Source: Hymenobacter roseosalivarius DSM 11622 (lineage in GTDB: Bacteria; Bacteroidota; Bacteroidia; Cytophagales; Hymenobacteraceae). Taken from it: DNA of 64,000 nucleotides. The position numbers and the translations under genes are program-made. How positions within the stretch are numbered: the first letter of the stretch is position 1; the number at the start of each line of letters is the position of its first letter. The stretch spans positions 14 to 64,013 of the forward strand of contig NZ_FWWW01000064.1 of the NCBI RefSeq assembly GCF_900176135.1. The letters run 5' to 3'. The notes below the pieces were generated by a model. The model saw only the letters and a program-made list of their open reading frames with translations, had not been told where the DNA came from and searched no databases. Shown here piece after piece: positions 46,164 through 54,949 of this stretch.

Positions 46164-46745
46164 TTAAGGTAAGTCTTCTAGTTGGTCTTCCACGACGCCC
46201 ACTTCTTCCTGGTGCTGCTCAAGCGCGGGTAAAAATTTGGCGGCAAAGCCGCGAATGTCACCATCGTATGCGTCTTTGCTCATATCCTCGAACGCATCTA
46301 TGTCGGTTTTGTGCGTCTCCAGCAGCATCTCTACATACCGCTTGTCGAATTGCGTACCGGTCAGGGCGCTTAGGTCGGCGTATTGCTTTTGCTGGTCGCT
46401 GCCAAGGCCGCTGGGCAGCATCAGGTTCTTTTGCTGCGCCAGGTTTCGCAACGCGGTGCTTACCTGGCCATGCTGTTGCACCAGGCGCTGGGCTAAGCTG
46501 CGGACCGCGGGAGTAGCTGATTTTTGCTGGGCCAGCTTGCTCATTTCCAACTCCAGCATGCCACTACTGGCGGCATTTACCATAAACTCCGCATCGCGCT
46601 CCTGCCGCTCAGTCACGGCGGCTTCCCCAATGCGCTTTTCGTTCTGAAACCTGGCTTCCGCTACCGGGTCTTTTTGGCTGGCATCGGGCGAGCAGGCCCC
46701 TAACAAAACGCAGCATCCGAACAGCAGAAAACGGGCAGAAGCCAT
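46164..46745 (-). CDS. DUF4142 lipoprotein (paralogue)
   Basis: A 193-residue predicted lipoprotein from the ATG at 46743-46745 (MASARFLLFGCCVLLGAC; lipobox LGAC). The DUF4142 domain reads RDAEFMVNAASSGMLELEMS, then LAQRLVQQHGQVSTALRNLA, then YVEMLLETHKTDIDAFEDMS. It has fewer His/Met residues than its paralogue at 45034, so metal binding may not be shared. First gene of the three-lipoprotein run. Confidence 0.87.
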   Translation of the reverse strand: MASARFLLFGCCVLLGACSPDASQKDPVAEARFQNEKRIGEAAVTERQERDAEFMVNAASSGMLELEMSKLAQQKSATPAVRSLAQRLVQQHGQVSTALRNLAQQKNLMLPSGLGSDQQKQYADLSALTGTQFDKRYVEMLLETHKTDIDAFEDMSKDAYDGDIRGFAAKFLPALEQHQEEVGVVEDQLEDLP

Positions 46746-46913
46746 ATCACACAAACAGTTAGAAGAGTTGAAAATAAGCTATTGCCTATACGGGAGCCTA
46801 AGCAGGTGGTTATCGGAGGGCGCTGGAATGCAGTTGATTGCAGAGAATAAATCGAAGACAGGGGGCTTTTTCCGATGGTAGCGCGGCGCGCAACACGCTC
46901 GCGCTGTCTCAAA

Positions 46914-46943
46914 GCAAAACCGCCACCTTGCCGTAAGGTGGCG
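46914..46943 (-). terminator. intrinsic terminator of the enoyl-CoA hydratase gene
   Basis: On the minus strand CGCCACCTT, a short loop and AAGGTGGCG are followed by GTTTTG, 38 bases after the stop at 46981. Confidence 0.7.
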
Positions 46944-46980
46944 CTTTCAGCAAGCTAAACTTGCCGCTTGCTTACCAGAA

Positions 46981-47760
46981 TTAAGCCCCCCGGAACTGCG
47001 GCTTGCGCTTCTCCAGAAACGCTTGCACGCCCTCCTGATAATCATCCGACTCGCCCGCAATCTGTTGGCAGTACGCTTCGTAGTCCAGCATTTCATCGAG
47101 AGTCGAGGCGCTGGCTTTGTTGAGCATTTGCTTAATCAGGCCAATAGATTTGGTGGGTGCCGCGGCATAGCGCGCTGCCAGCGCATAAGTCACCTCATCG
47201 AGCTGCTCGGGCGCCACTACCTGGTTTACCAATCCCAGCCGCAACGCCTCATCAGCCGATACCTTGGAGCCCAGCGTACAGAGCTCAAATGCCTTCAGCG
47301 TGCCTACCAGGCGTGGTAGGAAGAACGAGGAGCCCGAATCCGGCACCAGCCCGATATTGATGAATACCTCAATCAGCGAGGCGTCGGTGGAGGCAATCAG
47401 CGCGTCGCAGGCCAGCGCCAAGGAGCAGCCGGCGCCGGCCGCTACTCCATTCAGCCGCCCGATAATAGGCTTCGGCAGCGCACGCATAGCCCGAATAATA
47501 GGGTTGTAGCGCTTGTGCAGAGAATCATAAAAAGACCGTTTCTCTTCACCCTGCGCTGCTTTCAAATCTTGCCCGGAGCAAAAGGCCCGCCCGGCGCCGG
47601 TAAGCACCACGGCCCGCACCGCGGCATCACGCGCTACTTGCTTCAGGGCATCCTGCAGCTCATAGCTCTGCGGGTCGTTGAAGGCGTTGAATACATCGGG
47701 CCGGTTGAGGGTAATGGTCGCAACACCGTCGCGCACGTCGTAGAGCAGGCAGGTATACAT
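46981..47760 (-). CDS. enoyl-CoA hydratase/isomerase, PaaG-like
   Basis: A 259-residue crotonase-family protein. The CoA-binding/oxyanion region is AFCSGQDLKAAQG (about 60-72), and the second oxyanion loop is LNGVAAGAGCSLALACD. The catalytic region is IGLVPDSGSSFFLPRLVG; Asp in place of the usual Glu (VPDSG) is typical of PaaG, the epoxyphenylacetyl-CoA isomerase. The C-terminus is QAFLEKRKPQFRG. No other phenylacetate genes are nearby, so the substrate is uncertain. Its upstream region holds a short REP-like repeat shared with ispD. Confidence 0.87.
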   Translation of the reverse strand: MYTCLLYDVRDGVATITLNRPDVFNAFNDPQSYELQDALKQVARDAAVRAVVLTGAGRAFCSGQDLKAAQGEEKRSFYDSLHKRYNPIIRAMRALPKPIIGRLNGVAAGAGCSLALACDALIASTDASLIEVFINIGLVPDSGSSFFLPRLVGTLKAFELCTLGSKVSADEALRLGLVNQVVAPEQLDEVTYALAARYAAAPTKSIGLIKQMLNKASASTLDEMLDYEAYCQQIAGESDDYQEGVQAFLEKRKPQFRGA

Positions 47761-47803
47761 AGTATAGTAGAGAAAACCGGGGGAATAAAAGAGTAGGGCG
47801 AAA

Positions 47804-47830
47804 GTAGCGCGGAACGGATTTCCGCGCTAC
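47804..47830. repeat. short REP-like palindrome
   Basis: GTAGCGCGGAA, CGGAT, TTCCGCGCTAC. It shares 22 consecutive bases with the right arm of the palindrome at 10798-10910. Its right end includes the TAG stop codon of ispD on the minus strand. Confidence 0.85.
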
Positions 47831-48510
47831 TGACTACGCAGAATAGCTTCGGCCAGCAGCATATCCTCCCGAGTCGTGATTTTAAGGTTGCGATAGTCGC
47901 CCTCTACCAGATGAATGGGGTGCAGGTCTTCCACCACGCTTGCGTCATCGGTGAAAGTAGGCAGCTCGGGCAGTCTATAAGCTCGTCGCAGTAGCTCCAG
48001 CTCAAAGCATTGGGGAGTCTGAACCAAGCGCAGGTGGGAGCGGTCGATGGCGTAGGAACCTTCTTTGGATAGGCCGCGCACCGAGTCTTTGGGCGCTACG
48101 GCGGCTATGGCCGCGCCGTGCTCAGCAGCGGCAGCATACGTATTCTCAATAACCGCCGCCGACACGAGCGGCCGCACGCCATCATGCACGGCTACAATGC
48201 CTTCGGTAAAAGCGGCCAGATGTTTCAGGCCATTACGTACCGAAGCCCAGCGGGAATGCCCACCACCCACCACCGCGTGCGGAATCGAAACCTGATGCCG
48301 GGTGCAGAGGTGGTGCCACGTATCGAACTGATCGGGGGGCAAAACCACCACGAATTGCTGCACGCCCAGGCTGCTTGCGGCAAAGCGGCGCAGGGTATGC
48401 AGCAGTACTGGCTTCCCAAGCAATTCCAGGAACTGCTTCGGCTGACCAGCGCCCATGCGCGTGCCGCTGCCGCCAGCCACAAGTATAGCAAACCGATTTG
48501 GAGACGACAT
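47827..48510 (-). CDS. ispD: 2-C-methyl-D-erythritol 4-phosphate cytidylyltransferase
   Basis: A 227-residue IspD of the MEP isoprenoid pathway, transferring CMP to methylerythritol phosphate. The nucleotide-binding motif is LVAGGSGTRMGAGQPKQF (about 10-27). The family signature VAVHDGVRPLVS lies at about 107-118, followed by DSVRGL and VQTPQCF, and it ends DDASVVEDLHP...LKITTREDMLLAE. Complete. Its product feeds carotenoid synthesis, for which a lycopene cyclase is encoded 4 kb away. The stop codon lies in the edge of a REP-like repeat. Confidence 0.96.
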   Translation of the reverse strand: MSSPNRFAILVAGGSGTRMGAGQPKQFLELLGKPVLLHTLRRFAASSLGVQQFVVVLPPDQFDTWHHLCTRHQVSIPHAVVGGGHSRWASVRNGLKHLAAFTEGIVAVHDGVRPLVSAAVIENTYAAAAEHGAAIAAVAPKDSVRGLSKEGSYAIDRSHLRLVQTPQCFELELLRRAYRLPELPTFTDDASVVEDLHPIHLVEGDYRNLKITTREDMLLAEAILRSQ

Positions 48511-48550
48511 GAGAAGTGAAATGGTGAGAGGTGAAATGGGGAAATAGAAA

Positions 48551-48575
48551 GCCCGGCTACCAAAGGTAGCCGGGC
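48551..48575 (-). terminator. intrinsic terminator of queA
   Basis: A perfect stem GCCCGGCTACC / GGTAGCCGGGC with a three-base loop. On the minus strand it is followed by TTTCTATTT, about 40 bases past the queA stop. Confidence 0.85.
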
Positions 48576-48615
48576 AACATGGGAGGTAAGAAGAACAACT
48601 TCACAATTTCACCAC

Positions 48616-49665
48616 TTACAGAATCAGCATAGCGTCGCCGTAGCTGAAGAAGCGGTACTTCTCTTTGATGGCTACCTTGTAGGCCTCCGCCAATAGATCA
48701 TAGCCAGCAAAGGCAGCCGTCATCATCATCAGCGTGCTCTCCGGCGTGTGGAAGTTGGTGAGCAGGGTATTAGCGATTTTGAACTCGTACGGAGGGAAAA
48801 TAAACCGGTCGGTCCAGCCCTGGTTGGCTTTCAGACGATTGTGCGCCGATACCGACGACTCCAAAGCCCGCATGGTAGTAGTACCTACCGAGCAAACGCG
48901 ATTTTTAGCATCCAACGCCTTATTTACAACAGTGGCAGCCTCTGCGGGCACGATAAAGTTCTCCGAGTCCATCTTGTGCTTGGTCAGGTCTTCCACATCC
49001 ACGGGACGGAAAGTGCCCAAACCAACGTGCAACGTGACAGCGGTAGTTTCTACTCCTTTGATTTCCAGGCGCTTCAATACCTCGCGAGTAAAGTGCAGAC
49101 CCGCCGAAGGAGCGGCCACCGCGCCAATGTGCTTAGCGTAAATGGTCTGATAGCGCTCTTTGTCGGCTGGCTCCGCATCGCGGGTGATAGCCTCGCGGGG
49201 CAGGGGCGTTTCGCCTAAGTCGTGCAGAGCTTTGTAAAACTCATCGTCGGGCCCATCAAACAAAAACTTGATGGTACGGCCCCGGGACGTGGTATTGTCG
49301 ATAACCTCGGCCACCATGTCGCTTTCGCCGAAGTACAATTTGTTGCCCACTCGGATTTTACGGGCCGGATCAACCAGCACGTCCCACAGGTGGCTTTCCT
49401 TGTTCAGCTCGCGCAGCAAAAAAACTTCAATTTTGGCTCCCGTCTTTTCTTTATTGCCATACAGACGCGCCGGAAACACCTTCGTGTCATTCATCACGAA
49501 TACGTCGCCGTCGGAGAAGTATTCGATGATATCTTTGAAAATACGGTGTTCGATTTTGCCAGTATCACGGTGTAGTACCATCAGGCGCGACTCGTCGCGG
49601 TTTTTGGCCGGGTGCTGCGCCAGCAGGTTCTCGGGCAGGTCAAATTTAAACTCGGACAGTTTCAT
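48616..49665 (-). CDS. queA: S-adenosylmethionine:tRNA ribosyltransferase-isomerase
   Basis: A 349-residue QueA, which adds the epoxycyclopentane ring of queuosine to tRNA, using the ribosyl part of SAM. The ATG at 49663-49665 gives the canonical [20 protein letters not shown]. Family motifs are [47 protein letters not shown], and the C-terminal [15 protein letters not shown]. The upstream in-frame start at 49716 is not needed. An exact -7 element lies 49 bases upstream. Confidence 0.97.
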   Translation of the reverse strand: MKLSEFKFDLPENLLAQHPAKNRDESRLMVLHRDTGKIEHRIFKDIIEYFSDGDVFVMNDTKVFPARLYGNKEKTGAKIEVFLLRELNKESHLWDVLVDPARKIRVGNKLYFGESDMVAEVIDNTTSRGRTIKFLFDGPDDEFYKALHDLGETPLPREAITRDAEPADKERYQTIYAKHIGAVAAPSAGLHFTREVLKRLEIKGVETTAVTLHVGLGTFRPVDVEDLTKHKMDSENFIVPAEAATVVNKALDAKNRVCSVGTTTMRALESSVSAHNRLKANQGWTDRFIFPPYEFKIANTLLTNFHTPESTLMMMTAAFAGYDLLAEAYKVAIKEKYRFFSYGDAMLIL

Positions 49666-49713
49666 GGTCGGATATGGGCAATAGGAGGGGAAGCTAACAA
49701 AAATTTTAGGGGG

Positions 49714-49721
49714 CAAAAGTA
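49714..49721 (-). promoter_or_regulatory. -7 element TACTTTTG running into C5, for queA
   Basis: On the minus strand an exact TAnnTTTG match followed at once by CCCCC. Confidence 0.6.
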
Positions 49722-49851
49722 CGTAGAATGGCCGGATTAATCGTTATTTTTCGCCCAGAGTGGAGGGTGAAGTGGTGAAATGTGAAGTTGTGAACAGGCG
49801 GAGCATTACCATTTTACCCTTTGGCCCTTCACAATTTCACCCATTCACATT

Positions 49852-51117
49852 ATGCTCGCCCTGCGCCTGACTCTGGAAAGCTTCCGCTTCGCGTGGCAAG
49901 CTCTCAAATCCAACCTGCTGCGCACCATTCTCTCGTTGCTGGGCGTCACGGTGGGCATATTTGCCATTATTGCCGTTTTCACCGTCGTCGATTCATTGGA
50001 ATCCAACATCCGGCAAAGCATGGATTTTCTGGGTGAAAAGGTGATTTACGTCGGCAAGTGGCCTTGGAAATTCGAACCTAATCAGCCCTGGTGGAAGTAC
50101 TTTAACCGCCCCGTGCCCACCCAGCGCGAATTTCGGACTATTGAGCGTACGCTCGACCCCAATAGCCATATGGGTATGGCCATCGTGGCTAACACAGGCG
50201 GAAACACGTTGAAAGCGGGTACTAACAGTCTCACCGACTGCAATTTGCAGGGCGTAAGCTATGAATTTCAGCAGGTTTCGAAAGTCCCCATTGCTGAAGG
50301 CCGCTACTTTACCCCCCAGGAAATGGACCTCTCCCGCAACGTAGCCATTGTGGGGGCCGACATTGCCGAAAACCTGTTTGGCGGCGGTTCCGCCCTGGGC
50401 CGCGAGTTCACGGCCCGTGGGCGAAAGTTTACCGTGATTGGGGTGATGAAAAAAGAAGGCAAAAAGCTGATTGATACGCCCAGCAATGATGCTAATTGTC
50501 TGATTACCTTCGGCATGTTCAGCCAGATCTTTGCCATCAATAACGGCAGCGGAAGGAGCGGGGTAACGCCCAGCATTATTGTAAAAGGCCGCGAAGACGA
50601 TCAGAACCTCACCAATCTGGAGTCGGAGCTGCAGGGAGCGCTGCGTAATATTCGGGGGCTCAAACCCCGGGAGGAAGACAATTTTGCCCTGAATCGGCCC
50701 GAAATGTTTGGGGAGCTTATCTCCAAGCTGTTTTCGGTGATTGGGGTGGCTGGTGCCGTTATTGGCAGCTTCGCCATGCTGGTGGGAGGCTTTGGTATCG
50801 CCAACATTATGTTCGTGTCGGTGAAGGAGCGCACCAACATTATTGGCATTCAGAAGTCGCTGGGAGCTAAAAACTACTTTATCCTGTTTCAGTTTCTGTT
50901 CGAAGCCATCTTTTTGTGTTTGATCGGCGGCGCGGCCGGTATTTTCCTGGTCTTTCTGATCACGCTGGTCCCGCAGGAATCTTTGCCCTTGTTTCTCTCG
51001 GCCGGCAACGTGACGTTGGGGCTCACCGTATCGGTGGTCATCGGTATCCTGGCCGGTATTATTCCGGCGGTGCTGGCTTCCAACCTCGATCCGGTTATTG
51101 CCATCCGCTCGAAGTAA
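49852..51117 (+). CDS. MacB/FtsX-family ABC transporter permease
   Basis: A 421-residue permease with the MacB-like layout. One N-terminal helix (about 20-45, TILSLLGVTVGIFAIIAVF) is followed by a large periplasmic domain (about 50-285, containing VAIVGADIAENLFGG and VIGVMKKEG). Three C-terminal helices follow (about 290-315, 340-370 and 385-410), with the FtsX signature NIMFVSVKERTNIIGIQKSLGA. It ends ASNLDPVIAIRSK. No ATPase or membrane-fusion gene is adjacent, so its partner is elsewhere. Possibly a lipoprotein or small-molecule exporter component. Confidence 0.92.
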   Translation: MLALRLTLESFRFAWQALKSNLLRTILSLLGVTVGIFAIIAVFTVVDSLESNIRQSMDFLGEKVIYVGKWPWKFEPNQPWWKYFNRPVPTQREFRTIERTLDPNSHMGMAIVANTGGNTLKAGTNSLTDCNLQGVSYEFQQVSKVPIAEGRYFTPQEMDLSRNVAIVGADIAENLFGGGSALGREFTARGRKFTVIGVMKKEGKKLIDTPSNDANCLITFGMFSQIFAINNGSGRSGVTPSIIVKGREDDQNLTNLESELQGALRNIRGLKPREEDNFALNRPEMFGELISKLFSVIGVAGAVIGSFAMLVGGFGIANIMFVSVKERTNIIGIQKSLGAKNYFILFQFLFEAIFLCLIGGAAGIFLVFLITLVPQESLPLFLSAGNVTLGLTVSVVIGILAGIIPAVLASNLDPVIAIRSK

Positions 51118-51242
51118 AGCAGCCACAGGAAGTAAGCCCCTCCCCTTGCACAATAGAGTCAAACCCCTATCTTGCACGCCCCGGTTTTGGGTGGAGGGCA
51201 TTTGCGCGTTTTGGTCGCTAGGCTTCTAATTATTTCTCTTTT

Positions 51243-51250
51243 TATCTTTA
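51243..51250 (+). promoter_or_regulatory. -7-like element TATCTTTA
   Basis: Seven of eight matches to TAnnTTTG, 66 bases before the LOG-family gene. Confidence 0.4.
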
Positions 51251-51316
51251 AAACAGGCCCGCGGCACCAAAAAGTGCTTCCTAATTCCCATAAGCGGGCT
51301 CAAAAGCGCAGTACCA

Positions 51317-52180
51317 ATGACTAAGCTTAAAAAAACCAGTCGGACCAAAGTCCACGACGAAAACCTGAATGCAGGTAGCGGGCAGACCATCAGTCAGCCC
51401 AATGTGAATGACAACAAAGTAACTTCCATCAGTGAAATTCGGGAGCAAACGAGCGGACAGCGCACTCTGCAGCTCGATGACGAGCAGCGCATCCGCCGCG
51501 CGTTCGTTGATAAGGACTGGAATGAGATTAAGATTGCCGACTCCTGGCAGATCTTCAAGGTAATGGCCGAGTTCGTAGAGGGCTTTGAGAAGATGAGCAA
51601 AATCGGCCCCTGCGTGTCTATTTTCGGCTCGGCCCGCACCAAGCCCGAGAATCCGTATTACAAGATGGCCGAGGAAATCGCGGCCAAGCTCGTGCGCCAT
51701 GGCTACGGCGTAATCACGGGCGGCGGACCTGGCATCATGGAAGCCGGCAACAAAGGCGCACGCGCCGAGGGTGGCCGCTCAGTAGGCCTCAACATTGAGC
51801 TACCATTCGAGCAGTTTCACAACATCTATATCGATCCCGATAAGATTATCAACTTCGATTACTTCTTTGTGCGCAAGGTGATGTTCGTGAAGTACGCGCA
51901 GGGCTTCATCGGGATGCCCGGCGGCTTCGGTACCCTGGACGAGCTTTTTGAGGCCATCACACTGATTCAAACCAAGAAAATCGGGCGCTTCCCCATCGTG
52001 CTGGTCGGCTCTCGCTATTGGGAAGGCATGTTTAAGTGGATTGAGGAAGTGATGCTGCACGAGGAGCACAACATCTCGGCTGAGGATATGCAATTGGTGC
52101 AAATCGTGGATGATGCTGCATCGGCCGTTAAAATCATTGACGATTTCTATTCCAAGTACCTGCTGTCGCCCAACTTCTAA
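51317..52180 (+). CDS. LOG-family protein (nucleotide phosphoribohydrolase-like)
   Basis: A 287-residue Rossmann-fold protein of the TIGR00730/LOG family. The catalytic and binding motifs are GVITGGGPGIMEAGNKGA and PGGFGTLDELFEAITL. Members hydrolyse cytokinin riboside monophosphates or purine nucleoside monophosphates to base plus ribose 5-phosphate. A basic, low-complexity N-terminal extension of about 75 residues (MTKLKKTSRTKVHDEN) precedes the domain. A hairpin terminator follows 35 bases after the stop, directly before the lycopene cyclase gene. Confidence 0.92.
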   Translation: MTKLKKTSRTKVHDENLNAGSGQTISQPNVNDNKVTSISEIREQTSGQRTLQLDDEQRIRRAFVDKDWNEIKIADSWQIFKVMAEFVEGFEKMSKIGPCVSIFGSARTKPENPYYKMAEEIAAKLVRHGYGVITGGGPGIMEAGNKGARAEGGRSVGLNIELPFEQFHNIYIDPDKIINFDYFFVRKVMFVKYAQGFIGMPGGFGTLDELFEAITLIQTKKIGRFPIVLVGSRYWEGMFKWIEEVMLHEEHNISAEDMQLVQIVDDAASAVKIIDDFYSKYLLSPNF

Positions 52181-52215
52181 TCCAGAAACAAGCTCAGGTA
52201 TTAAGCCGTTATTTG

Positions 52216-52251
52216 AACCGGCGACGGAGATGTTTCCGTCGCCGGTTTTTT
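52216..52251 (+). terminator. intrinsic terminator abutting the crtY start
   Basis: AACCGGCGACGGA, a six-base loop, TCCGTCGCCGGTT, then a T-run to 52251. The next base begins the GTG codon of the lycopene cyclase frame. Confidence 0.88.
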
Positions 52252-53427
52252 GTGTCCGTGCAAGCTGATTTTGATTATTTGATAGCGGGAGGCGGAGCCG
52301 CTGGCCTGAGCTTCGCGTATGCCGTGGCCCAAGAGCCTCGCCTGTGCGACAAGCGCGTGCTATTGCTGGAACCAGCCGCCAAAGACCAGAATGACCGCAC
52401 CTGGTCATTCTGGGCCGACGAGCCGTTGCCTTTCGATAGTATTGTGGCCCACGAGTGGCAGCAGCTGGCCTTTCGCAGTCCGGGCTTCGAGCAGGTTTTT
52501 CCGCTCAGCCGGCACCGCTATAAGATGATTCGGGGGCTGGACTTTTATCAATTTGTACACGCCGCGCTGGCCGCCAATCCACAGTTTACATTGGTGCGCG
52601 CCACTGTTGAGAGTCTCGAAAATTTGCCCCCCAGCGGTGTGGTAGCCCATACATCAGCCGGGAAGTTTACGGCCCGCTACGCCTTCGATAGTCGCCCGCC
52701 AGCTATGCACAAGCGGCCCGATAAGCACCGCTACCTACTTCAGCATTTTGTAGGCTGGGAAGTGGAAACCGAGCAGGCTGTATTCGACCCGGAAACCGTG
52801 GAGTTTATGGATTTTCGGGGGGCGCAATACCAAGAGCCGCGCTTTATGTATGTGCTCCCTTTCAGTCCGCGCCGGGCACTGGTAGAGTACACGCTGTTCT
52901 CAGGCGAGCTGCTGCCTAAAGCCGCCTACGAGGCTGCCATACACGACTATCTAATCACCACGCTCAGCGTGCGGCAGTACCGCATAGAGTCAGAAGAGGT
53001 GGGAGCCATTCCGATGACGGATCATCGGCTACCCGCCCGGCGGGGGGCAAATATCATCAATCTGGGCACGCGCGCCGGGCGGGCGAAGCCGAGTACGGGC
53101 TACGCCTTTAACCGTATTCAGGCGCATACGGCCCGCCTCGTGGCCAGCTTGGCCGCCACCGGTGCCCCACCCGCCGATCTTACCGGCGACCAGTGGCAAT
53201 TTCGCCTCTTCGACACCTTGCTGCTCGATATCATGCAGCGCCAGGGAGAAACCACCCGCGACATCTTCACCGAGCTGTTTCAGCACAACCCAGTGGAGCG
53301 CATCTTCGACTTTTTGGATGAGCGTACCTCTTGGGTCGAAAACTTTCAGGTGATGAACTCGGTCACGCCGTGGCCATTTTTACGCTCCATTGGACAGGTG
53401 TTGCGGGGTCAGCCAGGGCGACGTTAA
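52252..53427 (+). CDS. crtY: lycopene cyclase
   Basis: A 391-residue FAD-dependent cyclase of the CrtY/CrtL family, which closes beta rings on lycopene. The dinucleotide motif is YLIAGGGAAGLSFAYAVA. Further marks are DRTWSFWADEPLPFD (the typical RTWSFW), RRYKMIRG-like RYKMIRGLDFY, FVGWEVET, FMDFRGAQ, FMYVLPFSPRRALVEYTLFS, and GAIPMTDH. The start is GTG at 52252 or 52258. The longer frame from 52213 would translate through the terminator hairpin. No other carotenoid gene is adjacent. Members of this lineage are pigmented. Confidence 0.93.
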   Translation: MSVQADFDYLIAGGGAAGLSFAYAVAQEPRLCDKRVLLLEPAAKDQNDRTWSFWADEPLPFDSIVAHEWQQLAFRSPGFEQVFPLSRHRYKMIRGLDFYQFVHAALAANPQFTLVRATVESLENLPPSGVVAHTSAGKFTARYAFDSRPPAMHKRPDKHRYLLQHFVGWEVETEQAVFDPETVEFMDFRGAQYQEPRFMYVLPFSPRRALVEYTLFSGELLPKAAYEAAIHDYLITTLSVRQYRIESEEVGAIPMTDHRLPARRGANIINLGTRAGRAKPSTGYAFNRIQAHTARLVASLAATGAPPADLTGDQWQFRLFDTLLLDIMQRQGETTRDIFTELFQHNPVERIFDFLDERTSWVENFQVMNSVTPWPFLRSIGQVLRGQPGRR

Positions 53428-53567
53428 TCTACGCGCTGATTCTTAAAAGAGGCTTTAAATGATAAAGTAACCCCTGCTCTTTTCCTAATTCTCTTTGTCA
53501 ATCAATACGTGCTATCGTTTGCGGGATTTGCGCCTAATGTGTATTAAAATATTTACTTTTATATAGT

Positions 53568-54566
53568 TTATATATTTACAATTTTGTAAACCTTGCCTAT
53601 CATCTTTTGATAATAAATCGAGATCATATAAGTTGTTATTAAAGCTACGGTAATGACTGCAAGCATTGGTATTCTGTCGAGATAAATTTTCGCGAGGAAT
53701 AGAATTATTATATGTAATAAGTAGAGAGAGAATGATATAGATCCTGTAAAAATAAAAAATCTGTTTATCTTATCAATATTTAACTTGTAGACCCAAATAG
53801 CTATTGAAGAATAGCCAATTAAAGAAGGAAGGTCATTTATCATTTTTCCTACGTAACCACCTTTGATAGCTAAAGTGCCATATAGTATACAGTTTAGGAC
53901 ACCTATTAATAAAATATGGATGGGCTTAATGTCAAAATTTATTTTATAATCATTCTTAAAAAGCTTACTAGCTATGACCATGCCTAAGGCAAATTCCCAC
54001 AGATATTGCAGAAAAAAACTTTGCCATATTCTTTCCGCTTCCTTACCTAAGGACACGACTATCACAATCCAAACCAAGCTTATTACGGAGCATATGATTA
54101 TAAAATATTTTGTGCTTAATCTTTCTGCCAGAAATGCTATCGCATAGAAAGCAATATAAAATTGTAATATCATCGAAACGAACCATAACTGGTATCCATA
54201 GGAAGACATAATACTCTCATCAAACATCTTATATAAAAAAATATGCCCCCCAAGAGTATAGAGAGAGTTTTTATAAATAGGAATGAAAATCGAAATTATA
54301 GCTATGATGAGTATAGCTATAATATAAGGCACATATACTTTGACAACCCTTTTCTTAAGAAAATTAAAATAAGTTAACGGTTTATTCAAGTGGGATAGGT
54401 ACATGCCTAGCCCAGATAGCAAGATGAATAAATGGACACCAGCCCCTCCAAAAAGTATAAGATTATCGAAGGGACTTGGGAGATTAAGTTCTTGTGAGAA
54501 ATGGTAAATAATTATAGTAAAAATCGAATAGCCTTTAAGGAATTCAATAATTTCAAGTCGTTTCAT
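53568..54566 (-). CDS. AT-rich acyltransferase family 3 membrane protein
   Basis: A 332-residue polytopic protein of the OafA/YrhL acyltransferase-3 family, with about ten helices. Family marks: MKRLEIIEFLKGYSIFTIII with YHF, the substrate His/Arg region, LFILLSGLGMYLS, and YQLWFVSMILQFYIAFY. Such enzymes add acetyl or other acyl groups to surface polysaccharides or lipids. Strongly AT-rich with Ile/Lys/Asn-heavy codons, unlike everything around it, so recently acquired. AT-rich flanks extend to about 54940. Confidence 0.85.
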   Translation of the reverse strand: MKRLEIIEFLKGYSIFTIIIYHFSQELNLPSPFDNLILFGGAGVHLFILLSGLGMYLSHLNKPLTYFNFLKKRVVKVYVPYIIAILIIAIISIFIPIYKNSLYTLGGHIFLYKMFDESIMSSYGYQLWFVSMILQFYIAFYAIAFLAERLSTKYFIIICSVISLVWIVIVVSLGKEAERIWQSFFLQYLWEFALGMVIASKLFKNDYKINFDIKPIHILLIGVLNCILYGTLAIKGGYVGKMINDLPSLIGYSSIAIWVYKLNIDKINRFFIFTGSISFSLYLLHIIILFLAKIYLDRIPMLAVITVALITTYMISIYYQKMIGKVYKIVNI

Positions 54567-54949
54567 TACCGGGGTATTTATTGTTCGTTACTTGAGTAAG
54601 CGCCACTAATTTAATTGTGTGCCACCGACATGTGCGTAATCTGAATTAAAATGATGAATAACAAACATACAAAACCTGCCTTCCAATAACAAGCTTTTGT
54701 AATATCTTCGGAATATGCAAATAAGAAAAACGAAATAAGCAACCGATTTTATTTGTCTTTTTCATCACTCAAACATCAGTTTACTCCTCCACTATACGCC
54801 AATGATAGAATGGAGTCTAATACTTTATGTATACCCTTGCCATTTCTCATATATCGATAAAAAGGTCTGCTGGTCACGCCAGGGTTTAGTTGATATCCTA
54901 ATTGGCGGCTACTATAAAAGTAATCAAGTAGCACTTCTAGGAAAACGAG
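54567..54949. other. AT-rich intergenic region
   Basis: The AT-rich composition of the acyltransferase gene continues here and changes back near 54950. No gene, tRNA or direct repeat was recognised. Confidence 0.5.

Noticed and set aside
49993..51201. 402-codon frame antisense to the MacB-like permease
   Set aside because: His/Gln/Asn-rich shadow with no hydrophobic or domain pattern.
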